Shown in pieces: positions 16,775 through 23,628 of a stretch of DNA of 64,000 nt. Below the pieces are notes generated by a model. It searched no databases. It was not told the DNA's origin and saw only the letters and a list, made by a program, of their open reading frames with translations. How positions within the stretch are numbered: the first letter of the stretch is position 1; every line of letters begins with the position of its first letter. Source of the stretch: UBA8919 sp041658185 (GTDB lineage: Bacteria > Elusimicrobiota > UBA8919); contig JBBAAR010000005.1 in assembly GCA_041658185.1 (NCBI GenBank), positions 1 through 64,000 on the forward strand, read 5' to 3'. The translations under genes and the position numbers were made by a program.

Positions 16775-17188
16775 ATGTTTCATAATAAACGATTGTTATC
16801 GGGTTATATTGATAACCAGTTGAATGAGTCCGAAAAAATAAAATTAGAAAAGCACCTGAAAAAGTGTAGGGGGTGTTTTTTTGAATTAGAGAATATAAAA
16901 AAACTCAAAAGTAGCATAGCACATTTTGCAGAACATGAAAAAATCCCGGAGGTGTTCATCCGGAAATTGCTACTTCCCACTTCCCGCTCCCCGCTTCCGG
17001 TAGTTCCCGTGCCCGTCTACGAAACACTCGCTTATAAGTTCGGAATAGCATTTTTCCTGAACGCCTTTATGCTGAAATTTGACAGTTTCTCAAATACCTG
17101 GGTTGCGATACTCGGCTCTTATGCCTTGTTTCACCTGGTAATATACTTAAAAAGATTTTGTGTCGTCAAACAGTTAGGTCTTGTATGA
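16775..17188 (+). CDS. Anti-sigma-factor-like zinc-finger membrane protein
   Basis: A 137-residue protein with an N-terminal putative zinc finger of the zf-HC2/ZAS type: His26-x3-Cys30-x2-Cys33 in HLKKCRGC, preceded by YIDNQLNESEKIKLEKHL. Two hydrophobic segments follow near residues 87-98 and 108-124. Proteins of this kind usually hold an ECF sigma factor at the membrane, but no sigma factor gene is nearby, so the partner is unknown. The linker at about residues 66-75 is encoded by CTTCCC/CCCGC word repeats. It heads a Tad minor-subunit operon under its own strong promoter. Confidence 0.75.
   Translation: MFHNKRLLSGYIDNQLNESEKIKLEKHLKKCRGCFFELENIKKLKSSIAHFAEHEKIPEVFIRKLLLPTSRSPLPVVPVPVYETLAYKFGIAFFLNAFMLKFDSFSNTWVAILGSYALFHLVIYLKRFCVVKQLGLV
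16971..17000 (+). repeat. In-frame word repeat (ACTTCCC type)
   Basis: Tandem CTTCCCACTTCCCGC and CCCCGCTTCCGG, translated as a Ser/Pro-rich linker between the zinc finger and the membrane segment. Confidence 0.65.
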
Positions 17189-17391
17189 AAAAACTATTCG
17201 CTATTCGCTATTCGCTATTCGCATCCTTTCTTGACGATGAAACCGCCCAGTCGCATGTTGAATATGTTTTGATAGCGGCATTTTTGCTTTTAGCCGGCTA
17301 CGGCGCAATAAAGTTATTTAAGGACGCCCTCGCTTCTTCATTCAAAAAAACGGCAAGTGTCAGAAGCGGTCCCGCCGGAATGGGTCCGTAA
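17185..17391 (+). CDS. Flp-like minor prepilin
   Basis: A 68-residue type IV-like prepilin distinct from the three Flp copies. After a leader ending in SHVEY comes a hydrophobic helix (VLIAAFLLLAGYGAIKLF) and a basic/Gly tail. The Glu-Tyr pair corresponds to the Flp processing site. ATG 17185 overlaps the upstream stop (ATGA); an earlier start at 17158 is unlikely. Part of the leader (FAIRYSLFA) is encoded by CTATTCG word repeats at 17194-17222. Probably a minor pilus component. Confidence 0.75.
   Translation: MKKLFAIRYSLFASFLDDETAQSHVEYVLIAAFLLLAGYGAIKLFKDALASSFKKTASVRSGPAGMGP
17194..17222 (+). repeat. Tandem CTATTCG word repeat
   Basis: Four tandem CTATTCG words, in frame in the leader of the minor prepilin. 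Confidence 0.85.
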
Positions 17392-17406
17392 GAGAGGCAA
17401 TTAAAA

Positions 17407-18063
17407 ATGAAAAAACTTGTCCCGCTTCAGCGGGATTCAAAATTAAAAAACTTGTCCCGAACTTGTTTCGGGATTAAAAAACTACTTGCTACTCGCTACT
17501 CGCTACTCGCTGTCTCTAAAGGACAGGGAATGATTGAATCAATGCTGATAACGGTTCTTTTTCTGACCGCAATCGTTTTCGTAATGGTTCAATTTTCCCT
17601 TATAACTTTCGGCTGGCTTCGTGCAAACGATGCCGCCCAGGCAGGAGTAAGATGCGCAATCGTTGCAAAAGGGATTTCAGCAAGCAGTGAGGCAGAAAAT
17701 GCCGCACAAACCGGAATTCTTTACGTTTTGGGTGCGGGACTTCCGGCAAAAGCGACTGTCTGGGAAAAAAATCTCGGCGATGCAAAAGACCACGCAGGCA
17801 GTGCCGTCAGAATGTTTTCCGCGCATGCCTACTATATCCAGAAAATTATGTTTGCTTCAATTTTACAACCGCTTCTTGGCACAAATGACCCTTTTATAAA
17901 ATCAGGCGGTATGGCAGGTTCATTTTATGGCGGCGGTTTTGGAATGCTGGATGTTTCACGCAAATACGGAATAACAGGTGCCGCACATTGCCGTATGGTG
18001 AAATCACCCGACTCTGATTACTATGAAAAAGCATATCCTGATGCTAAAAAATTCGATGAATGA
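17407..18063 (+). CDS. tadE: TadE-like minor pilus subunit
   Basis: A 218-residue TadE-family pseudopilin. After a repeat-derived N-terminal stretch, the core reads KGQGMIESMLITVLFLTAIV, with Gly-x4-Glu like a prepilin site and a single membrane helix. The Gly/Ala-rich extracytoplasmic domain follows. The first 38 residues are unusually long for the family because they are encoded by three repeats (17416-17512), including TCCCG palindromes and TACTCGC words. It lies between a Flp-like prepilin and a TadG-like gene and shares the leader GAGGCAATTAAAAATGAAAA with the latter. Confidence 0.78.
   Translation: MKKLVPLQRDSKLKNLSRTCFGIKKLLATRYSLLAVSKGQGMIESMLITVLFLTAIVFVMVQFSLITFGWLRANDAAQAGVRCAIVAKGISASSEAENAAQTGILYVLGAGLPAKATVWEKNLGDAKDHAGSAVRMFSAHAYYIQKIMFASILQPLLGTNDPFIKSGGMAGSFYGGGFGMLDVSRKYGITGAAHCRMVKSPDSDYYEKAYPDAKKFDE
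17416..17512 (+). repeat. Three repeats in the TadE leader
   Basis: Palindrome CTTGTCCCGCTTCAGCGGGA (17416-17435), a relative with TCCCGAACTTG and TTTCGGGA (17455-17473), and tandem CTACTCGCTACTCGCTACTC words (17483-17512). All are translated. Confidence 0.8.
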
Positions 18064-18080
18064 ATTTGAGGCAATTAAAA

Positions 18081-19220
18081 ATGAAAAATTTAAAATTAAA
18101 AATTAAAAGGTTTTTCTCTTCACCCTTCACCCTTCACCCTTCACGAAGTAGAGGTCAGGCGATGCCCTATTTCTTTATGATGATGGTAGTGCTGGTCCTC
18201 TGCTGGGCGATGATTGTCAACATCGCAAAACTTGTCAAGGACAGGATGATGATGCAAAACGCCGCCGATAACGCCGCACTTTCCGCTGCTATACATCAAG
18301 CAAGAACAATAAATATGCTTGGTCAAATCAACAAAATGGTTGCCAAAGTATTTTATGATAGCGTTTTTTTAGGACCAACAATGGGAGCGGCTGGTATGCA
18401 TCCTTTAGAACCATTTTCAGGCGCCGGCGGTGGAGTATACGGTGTTTGTGCACTTGCTCCGTTATTACCACAGATGTTTAAAGATGATGTAACAAGAGTC
18501 GGGGCTACTGTTGATGTTTATCCTATGGGGTTAACCAAATGTTCTGTAGGAACAGGTAACGGGAGTGCGAAGATAGAAATCGGTGTGAAGGCAATGAAGG
18601 CGCAAATAGATATGCTAATACCATTACAAAAAGCAATTGCACAGGTCGGTCCTTTGTATTCGGCTATAATTGCGAGAGAAGTTGCCTGGAATCAGGAAAG
18701 AAATGCCGCCGGTGATACAACGGGGGCTGATACGGGTCTTGCGGATGTTGTTATAACAAATCTTGGGTTGGGATTAAAGAGAAACGAAATAAAAATAGAA
18801 TATTTTGGTGCCGAACATACTTATATAAGCATCCCACCCATCCCGATTGTTTTACCGCCCGGCTTACATGTACACTATGTTAAACCATACAAAATTGGCG
18901 AGACAAAGGATTCTTGGTATTATGCTGATGAAGATAATTTTTACAAGAAAAAAATTAAAGTTATTGTCAGGAAAAATTCAGATAGCCCATCCAATAAAGG
19001 TTATCCTTTGATAGGAAAATGGTTCGGTATAGACTGGCCCGCGGTTTATGCTACGGCATCAGCAGGATATTATAATACGAAAGGACCGTCTTTTGTGCTG
19101 AAAAGCGATGATACACCCAAATATGCAAAGATTAAAGAAAATATTGATAAATATGACGAAGCAGAAACAGGCGGCTGGGATGCGCATCTGATTCCGGTCG
19201 GCACAGGAGTGAAACACTAA
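18081..19220 (+). CDS. tadG: TadG-like pilus assembly protein
   Basis: About 379 residues. A Lys-rich N-terminus and repeat-derived segment precede the Tad-domain signature RGQAMPYFFMMMVVLVLCWAM, with one membrane helix, then the typical MMQNAADNAALSAA segment (new subunits are recruited through this region). A large extracytoplasmic domain follows. ATG 18081 shares its leader with the upstream tadE start; ATG 18060, overlapping the tadE stop, is the alternative. TadG-type proteins anchor or initiate Tad pili. Confidence 0.75.
   Translation: MKNLKLKIKRFFSSPFTLHPSRSRGQAMPYFFMMMVVLVLCWAMIVNIAKLVKDRMMMQNAADNAALSAAIHQARTINMLGQINKMVAKVFYDSVFLGPTMGAAGMHPLEPFSGAGGGVYGVCALAPLLPQMFKDDVTRVGATVDVYPMGLTKCSVGTGNGSAKIEIGVKAMKAQIDMLIPLQKAIAQVGPLYSAIIAREVAWNQERNAAGDTTGADTGLADVVITNLGLGLKRNEIKIEYFGAEHTYISIPPIPIVLPPGLHVHYVKPYKIGETKDSWYYADEDNFYKKKIKVIVRKNSDSPSNKGYPLIGKWFGIDWPAVYATASAGYYNTKGPSFVLKSDDTPKYAKIKENIDKYDEAETGGWDAHLIPVGTGVKH
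18118..18146 (+). repeat. Tandem TTCACCC word repeat
   Basis: Three to four CTTCACCC words in frame near the N-terminus of the TadG-like gene (SSPFTLHPSR). A different AAATTAAAAATTAAA word run lies just upstream (18078-18110). Confidence 0.8.
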
Positions 19221-19262
19221 AAAGGCAGAAAATAGAAATTAAGAGATTAAGAGATTGAGGAT

Positions 19263-19361
19263 GTCATTGCGAGGAATAAAATGACGAAGCAATCTAATAT
19301 AAAAAAACTATTCACTATTCACTATTCACTATTTACCCCGCCTCTGCGTGCAGGAGCGGGG
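19263..19361 (+). repeat. CATTGCGAGG repeat, CTATTCA words and a CCCCGC hairpin
   Basis: GTCATTGCGAGG...GACGAAGCAATCT (19263-19295) is a palindrome type seen in many bacterial genomes; a second copy is at 24641-24667. Tandem CTATTCACTATTCA words follow (19308-19334), then a CCCCGC...GCGGGG hairpin (19336-19361). The first repeat supplies both a GAGGA ribosome site and the ATG of the next gene. Confidence 0.8.
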
Positions 19362-19865
19362 TTCACTGCCTCTAAAGGACAGGCGCTTGTTGAAAACATC
19401 CTGTTTTTGCCGATTCTTTGCATTATAATATCAATGATTGTCTGGTTCTCGCGGATTCTCATTACAAGGCAGCAACTCGTAACCGCCGCAAGATACGGAA
19501 CCGATATGATTGTCTATACGAAAATGGATGCGAGTGAAATAAGGCAGGAGATAAAAAATTATTTAACCGATAAGAACATAGAAGGCAGACGGCTGAACCC
19601 TGCAAAACTTCCAGATGATAAAATAAAAATTATAGGAATTGAAAATAGATTTTCCAAAATTAATGAAACAAATGCAATAAGGGTTGATTTAATAACGAAT
19701 AAGAACACATCTGCCGTTGAAGTTTATTACGAATTCGGTGTACCTACAATTTTTTCTGCATGGGCGAGTTATATTTCAGGCGGAGCACTTCCAGAAAAAA
19801 TTTATGTGTCCGGCCGTTCGGAAGTCCTTGCCGGCACAGGTTGCAAAGGCGATAATCATCCATAA
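19281..19865 (+). CDS. TadE-like minor pilus subunit
   Basis: A 194-residue pseudopilin. The conserved core KGQALVENILFLPILCIIIS has the Gly-x4-Glu motif followed by a membrane helix; the remainder is extracytoplasmic and ends with a short Cys-containing tail. The first 34 residues come from repeats: a CATTGCGAGG element that provides the GAGGA ribosome site and the ATG, and tandem CTATTCA words read as FTIHYSLFT. It probably acts with the TadE and TadG proteins upstream in priming or anchoring the pilus. Confidence 0.75.
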   Translation: MTKQSNIKKLFTIHYSLFTPPLRAGAGFTASKGQALVENILFLPILCIIISMIVWFSRILITRQQLVTAARYGTDMIVYTKMDASEIRQEIKNYLTDKNIEGRRLNPAKLPDDKIKIIGIENRFSKINETNAIRVDLITNKNTSAVEVYYEFGVPTIFSAWASYISGGALPEKIYVSGRSEVLAGTGCKGDNHP

Positions 19866-19940
19866 TTTTTTTTGGAATATTTTTATAAATGACTCTAAAT
19901 AAATATGGAAAGACAAGTTAAAGCGAGGAGGTGAGATAAA

Positions 19941-20120
19941 ATGTTAAAAAGATTTTTGAACGATGAGAGCGGTCAGGGAATGACTGAGTATATTCTTATC
20001 ATCGCACTAATTGCGGTTATTTGTATCGTTGCAATCCGGCTTTTCGGTTCGCAGATTAAGGACTTGATTGTCCGTTCAACCAGAAAAATTAAGGATGAAA
20101 CACAGGGCTTTTCCGACTAA
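19941..20120 (+). CDS. flp: Flp/Tad major pilin, copy 3
   Basis: A 59-residue prepilin identical to copy 1 except for FSD instead of FAD at the end. Its upstream leader (19870-19906) also resembles that of copy 1. It has a GGAGGTGAG ribosome site. The inverted repeat that follows (20149-20200) may terminate its transcript. Its distance of 3.5 kb from copies 1 and 2, with near-identical protein, suggests duplication kept uniform by selection or gene conversion. Confidence 0.92.
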   Translation: MLKRFLNDESGQGMTEYILIIALIAVICIVAIRLFGSQIKDLIVRSTRKIKDETQGFSD

Positions 20121-20148
20121 TTGAAAAAAATTCATTCGTTATATTTTT

Positions 20149-20200
20149 ATAAACAGAGAATGTCAAGTTAAAAATTAGGGCTTGACAATTCTCTGTTTAT
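20149..20200. terminator. Long inverted repeat overlapping the next promoter
   Basis: The left arm ATAAACAGAGAATGTCAAG (20149-20167) and right arm CTTGACAATTCTCTGTTTAT (20181-20200) pair along 19 bp with one bulge and a 13-base loop, followed by TTTG. The right arm contains the -35 box of the cpaB promoter. It could be a terminator for pilin 3, an operator, or both. Confidence 0.6.
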
Positions 20201-20210
20201 TTTGTATAAT
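20182..20210 (+). promoter_or_regulatory. Sigma-70-type promoter for cpaB operon
   Basis: TTGACA at 20182-20187 and TATAAT at 20205-20210, 17-bp spacer. The -35 box and most of the spacer lie within the right arm of the inverted repeat at 20149-20200. Confidence 0.85.
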
Positions 20211-20235
20211 AAATGCCGGAAGTGGGAAGTGGTTT

Positions 20236-20288
20236 GTAGTTGCCGAGCTTGCTCGGCTAAAAATAAGCCAACCAAGGTTGGCAACTAC
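20236..20288. repeat. Nested palindromes GTAGTTGCC...GGCAACTAC
   Basis: An outer stem GTAGTTGCC/GGCAACTAC encloses two smaller palindromes, GCCGAGCTTGCTCGGC and CCAACCAAGGTTGG. It lies in the untranslated leader of cpaB. Confidence 0.8.
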
Positions 20289-20317
20289 GACCTGTCTTTT
20301 TTGGAGGACTTAGGAAA

Positions 20318-21202
20318 ATGAAAAAACCGCTTGTAATATCGGCTGTGTTAGGTGTCGTTGCCGCGCTTTTTATTGCGATGTACTTAAATTCGCTTGAATC
20401 AACCTACAAAAAAGGCGCCCAGAAAGTAAAGGTGCTTGTGGCAAAGGAGTATCTTGACCAGGCGACGATGCTTGATGAAACGCTTGTTGAGGAAAGGACA
20501 GTGCCGAAGGATTATCTTCAGCCCCGTGCAATTCAGTCAATAAAGGATTTGACAGATTCCGACGGACGTCGCATTTTTATGACGGTCGTTCCGGTTGAAA
20601 AAGGAGAACAGATTATAACGACGAAACTGTATATGTTGGGACTTGACACGGGTATTTCCGCTATTATCCCGAATGACAAAAGAGCCATCACTATGGTTTT
20701 TGACAAGGAAGCGATTTCCGGGGTAGTCAAGCCCGGCAATAGGGTTGATGTAATCGGTATTTTTGAATATGAAGACAAGGACAAACAGCGGCAGGAAGTT
20801 GCAACTACGATTCTTCAGAATGTCCTGGTTATTTCCGTCGGGAGATCCGTTCTTGGTGCGGTTAAACCGGTTATGACTTCAAAAAAAGATGTTGAAAAAG
20901 CAATGGTTATGGAATCGGCTGATAGCAGGGTTCCGGTATCTCTGGCGGTTTCACCGTCCGAGGTAGAAATTTTATCACTCGCGTCGGAAAAAGGAACCAT
21001 AAAATTTTCTTTAAGAGCGCCCGGCGACGACAAAATTTATCTTACCGAAGGGACGAAAATGCAGGATATTTTCAAGGAAATTTCCGCAACTGCAAAAGGC
21101 AGAGCGGGCGAAAAAGCAGTTTTGCCGGATGCATACATAAAAGATATGCAGAGAAAACAGCAGGAAGCGGTAGACCTTTTGAAAAAATACCAAAAAAAGT
21201 AA
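20318..21202 (+). CDS. cpaB: Flp pilus assembly protein CpaB/RcpC
   Basis: A 294-residue protein: N-terminal membrane anchor (VISAVLGVVAALFIAMYL), then the SAF domain (VLVAKEYLDQATML, VPKDYLQPRAI, VPVEKGEQI) and a second beta module (NRVDVIGIFEYEDK, TTILQNVLVISVG) typical of CpaB. The protein works in the periplasm with the Tad secretin. A GGAGG lies in the leader, with AGGA just before ATG. It is the first gene of the unit under the 20182 promoter, followed by a small membrane protein and the ATPase fusion. Confidence 0.9.
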   Translation: MKKPLVISAVLGVVAALFIAMYLNSLESTYKKGAQKVKVLVAKEYLDQATMLDETLVEERTVPKDYLQPRAIQSIKDLTDSDGRRIFMTVVPVEKGEQIITTKLYMLGLDTGISAIIPNDKRAITMVFDKEAISGVVKPGNRVDVIGIFEYEDKDKQRQEVATTILQNVLVISVGRSVLGAVKPVMTSKKDVEKAMVMESADSRVPVSLAVSPSEVEILSLASEKGTIKFSLRAPGDDKIYLTEGTKMQDIFKEISATAKGRAGEKAVLPDAYIKDMQRKQQEAVDLLKKYQKK

Positions 21203-21207
21203 TAAAT

Positions 21208-21287
21208 CGTGAAAGGTGAAGCGGGAAGGGTGAAGGGTTTAATGGCTTTGGTTTTACACTTCACTCTTTACACTTTACGCTTCACGA
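21208..21287. repeat. Word-repeat hairpin (GTGAAAGG / CTTCACG)
   Basis: Left arm CGTGAAAGGTGAAGCGGG and GGGTGAAGGG; right arm ACACTTCACTC and ACTTTACGCTTCACG; loop about 20 bases. It is non-coding here, but built like the translated hairpin at 8063-8158. Confidence 0.85.
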
Positions 21288-21305
21288 AAACGGAGGTGAT
21301 AGCAA

Positions 21306-21401
21306 ATGGTAGTGAACATTATTCTTATTGTCGGGGCAATTGTACTTTTTGTCGTCGTCAGCAAACGCTGGAAAAAAGCAAAAGAAAACAAACCACAGTA
21401 A
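21306..21401 (+). CDS. 31-residue single-pass membrane microprotein
   Basis: A short frame, MVVNIILIVGAIVLFVVVSK followed by a Lys-rich tail ending KENKPQ. One hydrophobic helix of about 17 residues with a strongly positive cytoplasmic-type end. The ribosome site CGGAGGTGA lies at ideal distance before ATG, which is the main reason to believe it. It sits between cpaB and the CpaE-CpaF fusion inside the Tad locus. No family is recognised. Confidence 0.6.
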   Translation: MVVNIILIVGAIVLFVVVSKRWKKAKENKPQ

Positions 21402-21405
21402 AAGA

Positions 21406-21508
21406 AACACGGAACAGACACAGAAGTAATGAAAACCCCGATAGGCATCGGGGTAAACTCCACAGACATGGAAAAGTTCCGTGTCCAGTTCTGCGTCAGT
21501 TCAGTGAT
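21406..21508. repeat. Word-repeat hairpin (GACACGGAAC / GTTCCGTGTC) with CCCCGAT stem
   Basis: The left arm ACACGGAACAGACACAGAAG is matched by GTTCCGTGTCCAGTTCTG and further GTCAGTTC words. Between them a CCCCGATAGGCATCGGGG palindrome is present. It lies just upstream of, or within the 5' codons of, the CpaE-CpaF gene depending on the start used. Confidence 0.85.
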
Positions 21509-21512
21509 ATTT

Positions 21513-23627
21513 ATGGGTAAAGTAATAACCTTATTTGAAACAAGGGAGGGGTTAGGGCAATCGCTCATCGGAATTAATCTTGCCATTTCCATATCTTCCC
21601 AGATTAAAGAAAAAGTGGCGATCGCCGATTTCAATCTTTCAGGCGAAAACGAAATAGCGCTTCTTTTGAATTTCAAACCGAACAAATCGGCGATTGACAT
21701 TATCCCGTTGCTTGATAAACTGGACGAAAAACTTATCAAGGGCTATTTATCGGTCCACCATACCGGCGTCGCCGTTTTGGGCGGCATAGACAGAACGAAA
21801 AAAGCACTTGTAGAACCGCGTCATATCTCGCAAATCATCAAACTTATTTCCTCCGCATATCCTTATACTATCGTCAGCACGTCAAAAGAATACGACGACA
21901 ATATAGTTTCCGTTTTTGACTCCTCCGATTTAATACTTCTTATACTGGCTCCTCATCTTCTGTCGCTGAATCAGGCGAGAATATTTTTTGAAACATTGAA
22001 GGGCTGGCATTTCCCGCTCAATATGGTCAAGGTTGTCATAAATATGTCAAATCTGAAATCGGCGCTCCCGTCAAAAAAGATAGAGGATTATCTGGGGGTC
22101 AAAATTTTTTCGGAATTACCTTACGAGCCGGAGATTATCGTGCCTTCCATAAACGACGGTATTCCGGCTATTTTATCTGCGCCGCACAGCAGTTTTTCAA
22201 GGGGAATAAAAAATCTTGCGCAGCAACTTTTATCCGAAAAGACATTTGAAGGGATTGACAAATCGGTGCGGGAAAAAATCAGCGTAGAAACAGTCGTTTG
22301 CGATTGTGATACAAAAAAAGATACTTCCGCGGCCATATCAGAAAAGTACTCAAAATTGAAAGAGAAAATTCACAATGAACTCATATCGGAACTGGACTTA
22401 AAGAGCATTGACTTAAAGGGTTTGACCGATACTCAGAAAATGGAAAGCGTCAGGGAGACGACAAAAAAAATAATAGAGGACCTGATTTCCAGGGAAGGCG
22501 AACAACTGTCTCGCGATGAGCGGACAAATTTCGTAGAGGAATTATTAGACGAGGTTCTTGGTCTCGGCTGTCTTGAAAATTATCTGAAGGACCCGGAAGT
22601 TACCGAAATAATGGTCAACGGTCCCGACGACATCTACATTGAAAAAAAAGGCAAAATCTATCTTACGGATTCCAAGTTCACATCAACCGTCCAACTATTA
22701 ACCGTGATTGACCGCATCGTCTCCCCGATAGGCCGACGGGTGGACGAATCGTCGCCTCTGGTGGATGCGCGGCTCTTTGACGGTTCCCGCGTAAATGTTA
22801 TAATACCGCCTCTGTCTTTGATAGGTCCGTCCGTCACCATAAGAAAATTTGCCAAGAAGAAACTTGAGCCGGAAGATTTTGTCCGTTTCGGGTCTGTTAC
22901 TCCGGCAATGGTTGAATTTTTAAGAATATGCGTCCGGTTGCGGAAGAATGTTGTTATTTCCGGCGGTACAGGTTCCGGTAAAACAACACTATTGAATATG
23001 GTTTCTTCCTTTATTCCGACGGATGAAAGAATAGTAACCATTGAGGATTCCGCCGAATTAAAACTCCCGCAAAGACACGTCGTCCGTTTGGAGTCGCGAC
23101 CTTCGTCAATTGAAGGGACCGGCGAAATACCGATAAGACGGCTCGTGATAAATGCCCTGCGTATGCGTCCCGACAGGATAGTAGTCGGCGAGTGCCGCGG
23201 CGGCGAGGCATTGGATATGCTGCAGGCGATGAATACCGGTCATGACGGTTCGTTAACTACGGTTCATGCCAATTCGCCCAAAGATGCGATTTCCCGTCTG
23301 ACAACGCTTGTAATTATGGCAGGCACCGAACTTCCCGAAAAGGCAATCAGGGAACAGATAGGTTCTGCAATACAGATAATAGTTCAACTCTCGCGGCTCT
23401 CGGACGGTTCAAGAAAAATTATTGATATCTCGGAAATTACGGGAATAAAAAGCGATGCCATTGAAATAATGCCGCTCTTTAAATTTGAGCAGTCAGGAAT
23501 TCAAGACGGCAAAGTCATCGGAAAATTTGTCGCCACAGGCGCACTGCCTACATTTATGAATGAAATAGAAACCCACGGTCTTACACTTGATAAAAAAATA
23601 TTTAATAAAGGTGAGCGGAGCGAATAA
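21513..23627 (+). CDS. CpaE (MinD-like)-CpaF ATPase fusion
   Basis: About 704 residues joining two Tad proteins normally made separately. Residues 1-260 resemble the MinD/ParA-like part of CpaE, but the P-loop is degenerate (FETREGLGQSLIGINLA, with no Lys at either Walker A position), so nucleotide use is doubtful. After a helical linker, a full CpaF module follows: EVTEIMVNG, DARLFDGSRVNVIIPP, Walker A G484GTGSGKT491, DRIVVGECRGGEALDMLQ and NTGHDGSLTTVHANS. ATG 21513 is preferred; ATG 21429 would add 28 residues encoded by the word repeat. It probably localises and powers pilus assembly. Confidence 0.85.
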   Translation: MGKVITLFETREGLGQSLIGINLAISISSQIKEKVAIADFNLSGENEIALLLNFKPNKSAIDIIPLLDKLDEKLIKGYLSVHHTGVAVLGGIDRTKKALVEPRHISQIIKLISSAYPYTIVSTSKEYDDNIVSVFDSSDLILLILAPHLLSLNQARIFFETLKGWHFPLNMVKVVINMSNLKSALPSKKIEDYLGVKIFSELPYEPEIIVPSINDGIPAILSAPHSSFSRGIKNLAQQLLSEKTFEGIDKSVREKISVETVVCDCDTKKDTSAAISEKYSKLKEKIHNELISELDLKSIDLKGLTDTQKMESVRETTKKIIEDLISREGEQLSRDERTNFVEELLDEVLGLGCLENYLKDPEVTEIMVNGPDDIYIEKKGKIYLTDSKFTSTVQLLTVIDRIVSPIGRRVDESSPLVDARLFDGSRVNVIIPPLSLIGPSVTIRKFAKKKLEPEDFVRFGSVTPAMVEFLRICVRLRKNVVISGGTGSGKTTLLNMVSSFIPTDERIVTIEDSAELKLPQRHVVRLESRPSSIEGTGEIPIRRLVINALRMRPDRIVVGECRGGEALDMLQAMNTGHDGSLTTVHANSPKDAISRLTTLVIMAGTELPEKAIREQIGSAIQIIVQLSRLSDGSRKIIDISEITGIKSDAIEIMPLFKFEQSGIQDGKVIGKFVATGALPTFMNEIETHGLTLDKKIFNKGERSE

Positions 23628-23628
23628 A

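Noticed and set aside
17194..17512. Tandem words as a CRISPR array
   Set aside because: Units are 7-8 bases with no unique spacers, and no cas genes are present.
21429..21512. Extra 28-residue N-terminus of the CpaE-CpaF fusion
   Set aside because: These codons lie within the GACACGGAAC/GTTCCGTGTC repeat and precede the natural beta strand MGKVITLFE; the later ATG is more likely.
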